Source: Janthinobacterium sp. Marseille
GTDB lineage: Bacteria; Pseudomonadota; Gammaproteobacteria; Burkholderiales; Burkholderiaceae_D
Assembly (NCBI RefSeq): GCF_000013625.1
Contig: NC_009659.1
Span: 2,480,001 to 2,544,000, forward strand
Direction of reading: 5' to 3'
Length of the DNA: 64,000 nucleotides
This document shows positions 7,536 through 14,287 of this stretch, piece after piece. Made by a program: the position numbers and the translations under genes. A model generated the notes under the pieces. The model ran no database searches, had not been told where the DNA came from, and was given only the letters and a program-made list of their open reading frames with translations. Position 1 is the stretch's first letter. Each line of letters opens with the position of its first letter.

Positions 7536-8044
7536 GCTGGTTCCTGCATATTCAATGCATCCTTGGCGAATCGAATTTGCAAAGCCGACAGGCCGTGCAA
7601 TGGTTGCTTTGATTTCTTCACAATTCGCTTAGCCCAAAGCTTGTGGTCTGTCTTCGGCTTAAGGATTTCATCAGCACCCAGCTTACTGATCATTTCCTTC
7701 GCTTCTTTGTCGGCATTCTGGCTACGTGGCGCTGGTAGAGCCAAGACATGCGCTGGCTCCTGGCGCTCGATCTTGCACATCTTCTGAAACTGAGAAAGCG
7801 AAGGCGGCCAATCACTGTCTTTCAGCTTCGCCACACCTGCCTTCAATTCATCAGGGCTAAATGCGCCTAGTTCTGCAGCCCAGTGACGCTTCAAGCCTTC
7901 CGGATCTATTCCCTTCCACTGGTCGGCAAACTTAGATCCATAGGTGAATAGCATCTTCTCGAATAGGCTCCTAACCCAGCGCTCAGGAATTGCACCCGCC
8001 GGCCAATCAGTTGATGTCGATGATTGTTGCTTCAGATCGCTCAT
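7532..8044 (-). CDS. Replication protein P-like (helicase loading)
   Basis: The protein of 170 residues follows the O-like gene with a 38-bp overlap, as in O-P pairs. It contains the pattern VRSLFEKMLFTYGSKFADQW near residue 27 and WAAELGAFSPDELKAG, which resembles lambda P-type proteins that bring the host DnaB helicase to the phage origin. The ATG at 8044 has GGAGG 6 nt upstream; a GTG at 8050 is less likely. Family assignment is from these segments and from gene order. Confidence 0.68.
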   Translation of the reverse strand: MSDLKQQSSTSTDWPAGAIPERWVRSLFEKMLFTYGSKFADQWKGIDPEGLKRHWAAELGAFSPDELKAGVAKLKDSDWPPSLSQFQKMCKIERQEPAHVLALPAPRSQNADKEAKEMISKLGADEILKPKTDHKLWAKRIVKKSKQPLHGLSALQIRFAKDALNMQEPA

Positions 8045-8804
8045 TTCCACCTCCAGTTAATCCTGCGATTGTTTCCCTGCGCTCCCTGTCCTTCACCGAC
8101 TCATACCCGTTTGGCGATCCCCTAGCATTTGCTCTGGGCTTGTCCTGCTTCTTCATGAGCCACGAATTGCAGAAGCGAAGAATCCCGCGTTCAGTTTTCT
8201 TCTGAGTCGGGTTAGCGACGCACCACTGACGCATTGCGAACAACTGCCGCGAAACGTCTACAGCTGGGTAAGCAATTGCCCATTGCACGATCTGTGCTTC
8301 AGGGATTGGAAACATCTTGTCTCCAATCAACGGCATCATGAATGCCTGCGTTGAGACGCTTTGCGGCTCGGCGCATTCACCAAGCAATCCGGAATCAGAG
8401 ATGAGGGAATCAGGAATCAGAGAATCAGCCCGATTGACATCATTTTTAGACGGTTCTTGCACAGTATTTGCACCGTGCTCACATGGTGCTGGTATGGAAG
8501 ATGACTTTTCATCTCTGTGCGGGTTCTGGTGTTTCGCAAATGCAAGCACCTGTATAAAGCGCTCGCCCTCATGCTCGTACCGCAGCAGAAAGCCGCCCTT
8601 TTGCAACTGCTCAAGGCATTCATCAACGTTCACGTCATCAGCTGGGAACAGGTTCATTTTGATGCGCTTAGGCTTGTCCTCTAGGCGACCTTCGCGGTCT
8701 GCCAATGTCCAAAGACCAATGAACAGTAGGCGCGTGACAAACGGCAACTCTACTAATTCTTCGTTCAGAAAGAAACCAGGTTTTATATTTCTTGCTCTGG
8801 CCAT
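8007..8804 (-). CDS. Replication initiation protein O-like
   Basis: The first 100 residues (MARARNIKPGFFLNEEL, then FIGLWTLADREGRL) are a winged-helix domain found in phage O/DnaD-like initiators. A linker around residues 128-140 contains DSLIPDSLISDS, encoded by direct repeats that are likely origin iterons. The C-terminal part would bind the P-like partner. The ATG at 8804 shares its A with the ninG stop (TGATG). Length (265 aa) is normal for such proteins. Confidence 0.8.
   Translation of the reverse strand: MARARNIKPGFFLNEELVELPFVTRLLFIGLWTLADREGRLEDKPKRIKMNLFPADDVNVDECLEQLQKGGFLLRYEHEGERFIQVLAFAKHQNPHRDEKSSSIPAPCEHGANTVQEPSKNDVNRADSLIPDSLISDSGLLGECAEPQSVSTQAFMMPLIGDKMFPIPEAQIVQWAIAYPAVDVSRQLFAMRQWCVANPTQKKTERGILRFCNSWLMKKQDKPRANARGSPNGYESVKDRERRETIAGLTGGGNERSEATIIDIN
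8391..8428. repeat. Iterons inside O-like gene, putative phage origin
   Basis: Four copies of GAATCAG begin at 8392, 8407, 8414 and 8422; three are preceded by G to give GGAATCAG. They encode the repetitive linker of the O-like protein. Lambdoid origins lie inside the O gene as iterons, so this is the best candidate for the replication origin. Confidence 0.55.
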
Positions 8805-9388
8805 CACGCCACCTCTTTATCTGCCAACTTAATCAAGCCCTTGTAGCGGGCGATCTCTTCTTGCAACTCTGGAATGCTGATCTTCTTAGCTTTGTGAAAG
8901 CTCTCTAGCCGCTCCACACGCTCTATGCCTATCTTCTTTACCAATCCAATCCGGTACATCACTGCATTACTGCTTAATTGGACATTGCAGCGGTGACACT
9001 GCTTGTGGATGTTGTCCAATTCAAAGCGGAGGGTATTGTTCGCGCCTCTGCTGATGTAATGCCCTGCTTCCCATCTAACCGTTGTCCAAGTGCCGCAGGA
9101 AATACAAGGGTCGTCAACATCACGGATCTTTACAAACTTGTTCACCAACCTCTGTAAATCCTCTTCCCACTCACCATGCCGCTTTGCTGCTATCTTCCTG
9201 ACTCGGTGTGCTGCACGTTCTTCCTGCTCCCGCTTAGCTGCCTTCTTCAAGTTATCCATCTCCACCTTCTTCAATGAACACTCAAAGCCGCAAACTGATG
9301 CCATCTGATTCGCAACAGGATTGACGCGGCATACCTTGCACTTGCGCAGTCTCTTCTGCTTTGGGTTGGATAGCTTGGAGCGGATCAT
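8804..9388 (-). CDS. ninG: NinG recombination protein
   Basis: NinG (Rap) promotes phage recombination by resolving branched DNA. The sequence shows an N-terminal CKVC-x13-C zinc site, a long charged coiled coil, then a C-terminal nuclease-like region with CISCG, GHYISRG and HKQCHRCN, as in the NinG family. The ATG at 9388 overlaps the upstream stop (ATGA), giving 194 residues, the usual size. It sits with ninB in a typical nin cluster. Confidence 0.93.
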   Translation of the reverse strand: MIRSKLSNPKQKRLRKCKVCRVNPVANQMASVCGFECSLKKVEMDNLKKAAKREQEERAAHRVRKIAAKRHGEWEEDLQRLVNKFVKIRDVDDPCISCGTWTTVRWEAGHYISRGANNTLRFELDNIHKQCHRCNVQLSSNAVMYRIGLVKKIGIERVERLESFHKAKKISIPELQEEIARYKGLIKLADKEVA

Positions 9389-9999
9389 GCAGCGCCCCAT
9401 TGAGCGGCCATAGCGTCGGCAATGCCTTTGAATGTCGTGCTACGAAACTTCCAGCGTAATGGGCCAGGTGAAGCGCGGTGAATCGCTGACCATGCTTTGT
9501 GTTCGTCTGTGCCAGATTTAGGCGGCGTCAATTTATTGGTTGCTACTAATTCAGGCAAACCAACCAGTTCAAAGCCGGTTGCCTTGAATGCTTCCTCACC
9601 AAACCACCACGGTTGAACGATCTGGCGATTCAATGGCTTGATGATTTCGCGTGCGTGGCAATGCATGATTGGGTTTTCAATCGCTTTTCGCGGGATAGGC
9701 GCATCGCGTAACAACTTGTAAAACTCTGCACCAGCGAATAAATCTGCCCACATCTGCGCAAGAGTTTTGCCCGGTGGCGGTACCTTCAGCCAGCGCACGC
9801 CAGCATTGGTCAATCTGGTGCATTCAGGATGAGCTATCATCATGTCCCAGCCGTCATACAGAACATCACGAACATCGCCTTGGTAGTGCGGCCCAGGTAC
9901 ATCGGTCGGCAGCAGGTCGCAAGACATGGCATCGTGGCCGGCACGAATGAAAGCGTCACGGACAGTTCCGCTGTATTCGCAGGCAACTAGAACCTTCAT
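9385..9999 (-). CDS. DNA cytosine methyltransferase-like phage protein
   Basis: The N-terminus MKVLVACEYSGTVRDAF with CDLLPTD resembles the SAM-binding region of cytosine-C5 methylases. The expected PCQ loop is replaced by HPECTRL near residue 57, and ENPIMH near residue 110 matches the ENV-type motif. At 204 residues there is little room for a target-recognition domain, so activity or specificity may differ from host enzymes. It is coupled to the HNH gene upstream and ninG downstream. Many prophages carry close relatives annotated as Dcm-like. Confidence 0.65.
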   Translation of the reverse strand: MKVLVACEYSGTVRDAFIRAGHDAMSCDLLPTDVPGPHYQGDVRDVLYDGWDMMIAHPECTRLTNAGVRWLKVPPPGKTLAQMWADLFAGAEFYKLLRDAPIPRKAIENPIMHCHAREIIKPLNRQIVQPWWFGEEAFKATGFELVGLPELVATNKLTPPKSGTDEHKAWSAIHRASPGPLRWKFRSTTFKGIADAMAAQWGAA

Positions 10000-10577
10000 G
10001 CGAACTCCACCCCATGCTGCGCACCGAATGCATTAACGTTTAGGTGCTGCCATGACTTTCCATTGCGAATCCGGTAATACTGGGTGCGACCTATCCCAAA
10101 CTTTCTGACTGCTGCAGCTGGGCCGATAGAACCGCTAAGTATTTCAAGAGCAGCTTCTTCACTTAACTTAGCTGTTCCAACGTCACCACCCTTTGGTCTA
10201 TTGCCATGCGCGTCTATATCTTCTTGGTTTGATTTGAAAGTATCCCAACGCAGATTTTCTGGCCGGTTGTCTTTTCGGATGCCATTGTTATGACAAGCCT
10301 GCATACCATCAGGACGAGCGCCAACAAAAGCCAGCAGGACTAATGTATGCACCTGCTCATGTTTTTCTTTTCCATCCCAGTACAAATTAACGTATGGATA
10401 GCCATGACGGATGCTTTGTGAAATCAAATGCTCAGAGCGGCGAATTTTTACCGGCCTATTCCCCCGCGCGCTAAATCCATTTACCCGTCGATCTATAGAC
10501 CGAATGCGACCAAGACTAGAGGCTTCGTAGTAGTCGCCATATCCTGGAATCATTTTCCAAATCTCAGTGCTATTCAT
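9996..10577 (-). CDS. HNH homing endonuclease (NUMOD4-type) inserted next to ninB
   Basis: The start at 10577 has GGAG 9 nt upstream and lies inside the last codons of ninB. The product begins EIWKMIPGYGDYYEASSLGR, a NUMOD4 DNA-binding motif, and continues with an HNH core (HTLVLLAF, ACHNNG, then DNRPENLRW). A C-terminal helix-turn-helix (AAAVRKFGIGRTQYYRI) would add specificity. Its last residues AFGAQHGVEF match the C-terminus of NinB, suggesting that it invaded the ninB 3' end and carries a second copy of that tail. Such genes are selfish and mobile. Confidence 0.88.
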   Translation of the reverse strand: MNSTEIWKMIPGYGDYYEASSLGRIRSIDRRVNGFSARGNRPVKIRRSEHLISQSIRHGYPYVNLYWDGKEKHEQVHTLVLLAFVGARPDGMQACHNNGIRKDNRPENLRWDTFKSNQEDIDAHGNRPKGGDVGTAKLSEEAALEILSGSIGPAAAVRKFGIGRTQYYRIRNGKSWQHLNVNAFGAQHGVEFA

Positions 10578-10944
10578 TAAAGGTAACTCCATGTGACGCG
10601 CCAAAAGAATGGATAAGCTCAACAAGATCAGATAGATCTGATTTACTCATGCGGCTCGTAGAAATCCCGCACACCACGTAAGTGCCTGGCTCAAGACCTG
10701 GTACGACTTGTTGTCCTTTTAAGCCACTTGAGAAAACATGCTTCCAACTTTCAGGAGTCAGCTTTCGGCCATGCCAGACAACTTGATCGCTAATTTGAGA
10801 GAGAAGGCTCCACAGCAAAGCATTCTGCTCAAGTGAGCGAGTTGCTGGCTTGATCGTGCAGACATAGCCCTCGGGAGCTTGCAGGATGGCGTGCTGAGCG
10901 CGTTGCTTGATGTGGTTGTCGCGTAGGACGAAGTGGCAGTTCAT
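10570..10944 (-). CDS. ninB: NinB recombination protein
   Basis: NinB (Orf) is a lambda recombination mediator that binds single-stranded DNA and can replace host RecFOR. The 124-residue protein has the family pattern with TRSLEQNALLWSLLSQIS near residue 35 and a C-terminal STSRMSKSDLSDLVELIHSF segment. Its ATG overlaps the upstream gene stop. The final SFGASHGVTF is repeated in diverged form at the end of the HNH gene immediately downstream. Confidence 0.92.
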   Translation of the reverse strand: MNCHFVLRDNHIKQRAQHAILQAPEGYVCTIKPATRSLEQNALLWSLLSQISDQVVWHGRKLTPESWKHVFSSGLKGQQVVPGLEPGTYVVCGISTSRMSKSDLSDLVELIHSFGASHGVTFNE

Positions 10945-11237
10945 TGCTCAAACACCGGCAGATGAACCAGCATTGCAGAGCGGCCAGAACGCGTGATACC
11001 GCCAGCCTTTTCTTGCAACCAACCTTTATCGACCAATGAATTGACGCGACCGCACACCGCCGATTCTTTCCAGCCAAGTGCTTCTGCAATCTGTTCACGT
11101 GTCATTTCTTCTTTCCCGCCTTGATACAGAATCGGCCACAAGAACAACGTCATCACTTCATGCTCCTTGGCTTGCAAGGTAGAAGCATCGAACGAATGCA
11201 ACGCGGCTATCGATGTTGCTGCGACATTTGTTTTCAT
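10941..11237 (-). CDS. Winged-helix DNA-binding phage protein
   Basis: Residues 35-85 form a probable winged helix: MTREQIAEALGWKESAVCGRVNSL followed by a wing with GGITRSGR (first segment quoted only around its helix-turn-helix). Proteins like this occur in prophage early arms and may regulate transcription or prepare replication. A strong AGGAG site precedes the ATG at 11237. Specific target unknown. Confidence 0.68.
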   Translation of the reverse strand: MKTNVAATSIAALHSFDASTLQAKEHEVMTLFLWPILYQGGKEEMTREQIAEALGWKESAVCGRVNSLVDKGWLQEKAGGITRSGRSAMLVHLPVFEQ

Positions 11238-11256
11238 GGTCTGGCTCCTTGTTGGA

Positions 11257-11694
11257 TCAGGCTAGTTCTTTGATTGGCAACGGTCTAAAGATGACAATTG
11301 CAGATGGGAACGGCGCATTCGTTTTAGCCCCACCAAACTTCAGACGACCTCGAAGGAAGCGAATTTCGCCTTTGATTGAGTAGTCATGCCACCAAGCCGT
11401 ATCAGTACGCGCTGGAACTAGACAAACAACCGTTGCGCCGCTCAGTGACGACTCATAAGCCTTGCGCATCCATTCTTTAATCTCGCGACCATATGGTGGG
11501 TTCATAAAGGTGACTTCATTGCTCCAGTCTTGCGACAATCCGTTTTCGGCCATAGTGAAATGCCGATCGCACTTTGCGTTTTCGTGCGTGCAACAAGGAT
11601 CTAGCGTGAAGCCAAACTCAGCATTCAAAACATCGAATGTGGATTGTGGCGTGTACCATTCAGGCGTAGCAGATGAGAAGTGCACTTTACTCAT
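11257..11694 (-). CDS. Phage N6-adenine DNA methyltransferase (Dam family)
   Basis: The 145-residue protein begins with EWYTPQSTFDVLNAEFGFTLDP, the signature of phage-type Dam methylases, and has the catalytic NPPYG motif near residue 67. No restriction partner lies nearby, so it is an orphan methylase, possibly protecting phage DNA or marking it for replication or packaging. The start overlaps the upstream stop (ATGA). Confidence 0.9.
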   Translation of the reverse strand: MSKVHFSSATPEWYTPQSTFDVLNAEFGFTLDPCCTHENAKCDRHFTMAENGLSQDWSNEVTFMNPPYGREIKEWMRKAYESSLSGATVVCLVPARTDTAWWHDYSIKGEIRFLRGRLKFGGAKTNAPFPSAIVIFRPLPIKELA

Positions 11695-12110
11695 AGCTGC
11701 CTCGACTTAAATTGCGACCAATCCGATCCTTCTCTCGTACCTTTGGTGTTGAGATAGAGGCTTGGGGATAGCTCGGGCGATTGGAGTACGTTGACTACGC
11801 GAGGCGGGACGATAGATGCAGCACGCTTGGAAGCAGATACGGACATTTCCTCATCTTCCAGGTCATCACGAGCTGCTTCAGACAGCGCAACAACATCGCT
11901 GAACTTCGTGCGGCGCTCTTCGGAGAGTTCTTGCGTGGAGAGATTGACCACTACGCCGCGATCGTACATTTCAGCAACCGCAGCGCGAATTGCTTTACGT
12001 GGTAGCTGCTCGGCCAGATCAGAGACGATGGCTTCAATCTGAGCATGATCGCGCTGAGCCAAATACTCGACTACTACACGACCACGTGTTCCTTGTGCTG
12101 GAAGTTTCAT
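11691..12110 (-). CDS. Phage protein with N-terminal helical DNA-binding-like domain
   Basis: The first 60 residues (GRVVVEYLAQRDHAQIEAIV and MYDRGVVVNLS) look like a small winged helix that controls another process; the C-terminal half is polar and likely disordered. GGAGG precedes the ATG at 12110, which overlaps the stop of the CII/YdaT-like gene. I do not recognise a specific family. Confidence 0.55.
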   Translation of the reverse strand: MKLPAQGTRGRVVVEYLAQRDHAQIEAIVSDLAEQLPRKAIRAAVAEMYDRGVVVNLSTQELSEERRTKFSDVVALSEAARDDLEDEEMSVSASKRAASIVPPRVVNVLQSPELSPSLYLNTKGTREGSDWSQFKSRQL

Positions 12111-12703
12111 GCCGCCTCCTTCTTGGGATGAGTAAATCGACCAAGTACGCCGCCGACCTTACGTGCAAACGCGATCATCTTTTGCAGACGCTCTTTGCGC
12201 TTCTGAGCACGCAACAGCTTGCGATCAGCGATTTCGAGATTCTCAGGAGTTGGATCCTGTACAGCTGCAAGGACTGCTTGATTGGCATCCAAATCGTCGC
12301 GCTGAGTAGCGAATACGTCATATAAACTTAACTCCCCCTCTTCTGCGTCAGATGGCGGGCATGCGCCTAGACCGACAGACACCATCAGTTCGGATGCGCA
12401 GGCAAAGCGGCGCTCCATCGGCATTGCCAGGAGAATCGACGGAGTCATGCACATAGGGAGGAGATTCGTGCTTTTAGATTCGTCATCTAGCCAACGGAAC
12501 AGGCGTTGCGCATTTGTCTCACGCTCGGTGAATGGATCACTTGGGTTCTTCTCGAACACGATCCCGGTCACGCCGCCAACCAAGCCATGCATTTCAACGA
12601 TGACCTGCGTTACAGTTTCGCGGCTCCATCCCTCAGCCTTGCGCCATGCGATCACATGCTCGCGAACAATTCCGATCCATGTCTTGTGTAGCTCGTTCTT
12701 CAT
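12107..12703 (-). CDS. Putative YdaT/CII-like phage regulator
   Basis: I start this gene at the ATG at 12703 (MKNELHKTW), preceded by GGGAG and AAGG; the longer open frame overlaps the Cro-like gene and lacks support. The N-terminal HVIAWRKAEGWSRETVTQVI segment resembles YdaT-type proteins, and the C-terminus is a Lys/Arg-rich coiled coil. It is the second gene of the leftward arm, after a YdaS/Cro-like gene, which is the position of lambda cII and of ydaT after ydaS. YdaT has been described as a CII analogue. The family match is tentative. Confidence 0.5.
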   Translation of the reverse strand: MKNELHKTWIGIVREHVIAWRKAEGWSRETVTQVIVEMHGLVGGVTGIVFEKNPSDPFTERETNAQRLFRWLDDESKSTNLLPMCMTPSILLAMPMERRFACASELMVSVGLGACPPSDAEEGELSLYDVFATQRDDLDANQAVLAAVQDPTPENLEIADRKLLRAQKRKERLQKMIAFARKVGGVLGRFTHPKKEAA

Positions 12704-12768
12704 GACCTTCTTCTCCCGATCAATTAATCTGTGTTCATGGTTAATAACTTCTCTCTCGACAATCTGGC

Positions 12769-12787
12769 AAAAGGCTCTTTGGCCTTT
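12769..12787 (-). terminator. Weak terminator after Cro-like gene (tR1-like)
   Basis: The stem AAAGGC/GCCTTT with a 6-nt loop is followed on the minus strand by only a few T residues. It lies between the cro-like and CII-like genes, where lambda has tR1. The short U-tract makes it weak or rho-assisted. Confidence 0.35.
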
Positions 12788-12795
12788 GGTTTGCC

Positions 12796-12996
12796 TTATG
12801 CAGCTACTGCTTTGCGGGGCTTGCGGCTGGCGAATATCTCTGGGCGCGCAAGCTTTAGAAAACGAAGTTGAACCGCAGGAATCCCGTTTTTCCGCCACTC
12901 AGAAACTGACGGTGGCTTGATGCCAAAAAAGCGAGCTGTTTCAGACGTGCCGCCAAGCGCGTCAATGATTTCGTCGGCTGTGAGTTCTTTATCCAT
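12796..12996 (-). CDS. Cro/YdaS-like repressor
   Basis: The 66-residue protein carries a single helix-turn-helix (LGGTSETARFFGIKPPSVSEW) of the Cro/YdaS type and a basic C-terminus. It is transcribed away from the CI-like gene with the operators between them, so it should be the lytic repressor that shuts off cI. I choose ATG 12996: the predicted promoter places the transcription start at this ATG, so the mRNA would be leaderless. The open frame upstream of it runs through the operator and has no ribosome binding site. Confidence 0.85.
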   Translation of the reverse strand: MDKELTADEIIDALGGTSETARFFGIKPPSVSEWRKNGIPAVQLRFLKLARPEIFASRKPRKAVAA

Positions 12997-13003
12997 GCGC
13001 TTT

Positions 13004-13032
13004 ATTTTAGGCGCACCTAATTCATAAGGCAA
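13004..13032 (-). promoter_or_regulatory. Early leftward promoter for cro-like gene (pR equivalent)
   Basis: TTGCCT at 13027-13032 and TAAAAT at 13004-13009 are 17 bp apart. An exact TTAGGTGCGCCTAA operator occupies the spacer and the -10 box. The predicted start site falls at or one base before the ATG at 12996. Confidence 0.7.
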
Positions 13033-13077
13033 GCACTTTTAGGCATGGCTAACACAAATATAGTTAGGATTGCCTAA
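13007..13077. promoter_or_regulatory. Three phage operator sites between cro-like and cI-like genes
   Basis: Inverted repeats of the form TTAGG-N4-CCTAA lie at 13007-13020 (TTAGGCGCACCTAA), 13039-13052 (TTAGGCATGGCTAA, one mismatch) and 13064-13077 (TTAGGATTGCCTAA). The first covers the cro promoter; the second lies over the -35 region for cI, and the third overlaps its -10 and start codon. They are the likely binding sites of the CI- and Cro-like proteins and correspond to lambda oR. Confidence 0.8.
13036..13064 (+). promoter_or_regulatory. Weak promoter for cI-like gene (pRM equivalent)
   Basis: TATAGT at 13059-13064 is a good -10 box, but the -35 position has only CTTTTA, as expected for a maintenance promoter that needs activation. 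The start would be near 13071, leaving about 6 nt before the ATG. Confidence 0.45.
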
Positions 13078-13505
13078 TGAAACAGACATGGAAACAACGA
13101 CTCACGGAGGCGAGACTAAATCGCAACCTGAGTAAAACTGAATTCGCAGCGGCGGTCAGCGTCAGTGCGCCCACGGTTACTGACTGGGAAAAGCCGTTTC
13201 AGGACGGCGGCATAGCAGAGATGAAGGGGAACAACCTCACAAAAGTCTGTGAGGTTTTGGGAATAACTGCTGAGTGGCTTTTAAACGGAAGCGGAAAATT
13301 AGATGTAAGTAAGCGCGCCCTAAGTCTCGTCGCTAAAGAAAGCCCTTCATCGAATGAGGGGTCAGCCAGCGCAGATGACTATATTGAGCTGCTCGCCTTA
13401 TTTCAACAATCTAGCACTGACGGCAAATCCTTTATTCTTGATTCAGCTCGCAATGCGGAGAAGGCTACCGGTGCTAGGTGGAAGAAGGTTGTAAACAAGG
13501 GCTAA
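13077..13505 (+). CDS. CI-like prophage repressor lacking a peptidase domain
   Basis: Residues 8-70 form an XRE-type helix-turn-helix (SKTEFAAAVSVSAPTVTDWE) and a helical extension ending AEWLLNGSG, as in lambdoid CI repressors. The remaining 70 residues are short and helical and contain no S24/LexA-like Ser-Lys protease domain, so RecA-stimulated self-cleavage is not expected. The gene is divergent from the Cro-like gene across three operators. At 142 residues it matches the class of short prophage repressors, not a truncation by frameshift, since no remnant of the protease domain follows. Confidence 0.85.
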   Translation: MKQTWKQRLTEARLNRNLSKTEFAAAVSVSAPTVTDWEKPFQDGGIAEMKGNNLTKVCEVLGITAEWLLNGSGKLDVSKRALSLVAKESPSSNEGSASADDYIELLALFQQSSTDGKSFILDSARNAEKATGARWKKVVNKG

Positions 13506-13628
13506 TTGAGGTCGTTTTTTCCTTTGCGCCTCGGCCCGCGACTGCGCCAAGCCAAGAAGCATTATTCGATCTAAATCGCTCATGCTATTGAATGCCGCTA
13601 TTAGTTGGATTTCTTGTTGCTTAAACAT
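13443..13628 (-). CDS. Small phage protein convergent with cI-like gene
   Basis: From the ATG at 13628, with AGGAGAG just upstream, the frame encodes 61 residues starting MFKQQEIQLIAAFNSMSDLD, a helical segment of a type seen in small prophage proteins. It runs against the 3' end of the cI-like gene and overlaps it by about 60 bp. Only the first half looks conserved in style; function unknown. Confidence 0.5.
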   Translation of the reverse strand: MFKQQEIQLIAAFNSMSDLDRIMLLGLAQSRAEAQRKKRPQLALVYNLLPPSTGSLLRIAS

Positions 13629-13795
13629 GGACTCTCCTAATGTCTGAATAAACAACAGTCGCCTTTCGTGGTTCGACTCTCTTCGGAGTTTTGGGGAACG
13701 CAGGAACACTGTTTGGGCATCCAGTATAAAAGGAAGATCGATTGCTGTGTGTGAATTTTTCTAAGGTGATTTGTAACGTTTTAAAGGGGAATAAT

Positions 13796-14287
13796 ATGAA
13801 AAAAATAATAATGCTACTAAGTTTTTTTGCTTCAACCGCACATGCACAGCAAGCGATGTGGGCAACCGATTACAGTCTCAGTGGGTACCAAATTGCCAAA
13901 ATAACTAACAGCTCTGGAGCGGCGGCTGGATACGTTTGCAACTTATCAAATGAAGTATGCGACGCCTATTTAGCTACAGATGTAACTTGCGAAGAAAATG
14001 AAATTTACCCATTTATGATCAACTCACCACTTGGTTCGTTTCCAATGACTGGTAAGTGCGTCACGATTGGGACGAGTCAGGTTATTGCGATGATAGAGCA
14101 GAATTCAGCCGTAGCAGCCTACCAAAGCGGCGGCGAGATTGGCTTTGCATTACCAATGGCAAACGGAGACTTTCAGGTTTATAGATTTCAAACTGTAGGC
14201 GCAACAGCCGCGATTGAGGCGGTTCGCACGCGACCTACCGCAAAGCCGCCTAAGCAGAAAAATAATCGAGACAATGAAAGAATATGA
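13796..14287 (+). CDS. Secreted protein of lysogeny cassette, unknown
   Basis: A strong AAAGGGGA site precedes the ATG at 13796. Residues 1-18 form a signal peptide (MKKIIMLLSFFASTAHA then Q). The mature part has four Cys residues that could form two disulfides and ends in a basic, Asn/Lys-rich tail. Its stop codon overlaps the start of the secreted nuclease gene, so the two are made together. Base composition is more AT-rich than nearby phage genes. It lies in the slot where lysogenic conversion genes are often found. No family recognised. Confidence 0.75.
   Translation: MKKIIMLLSFFASTAHAQQAMWATDYSLSGYQIAKITNSSGAAAGYVCNLSNEVCDAYLATDVTCEENEIYPFMINSPLGSFPMTGKCVTIGTSQVIAMIEQNSAVAAYQSGGEIGFALPMANGDFQVYRFQTVGATAAIEAVRTRPTAKPPKQKNNRDNERI

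Noticed and set aside
12703..12898. N-terminal extension of the CII/YdaT-like gene
   Set aside because: It overlaps the cro-like gene in another frame, lacks a start signal, and the ATG at 12703 has a good site.
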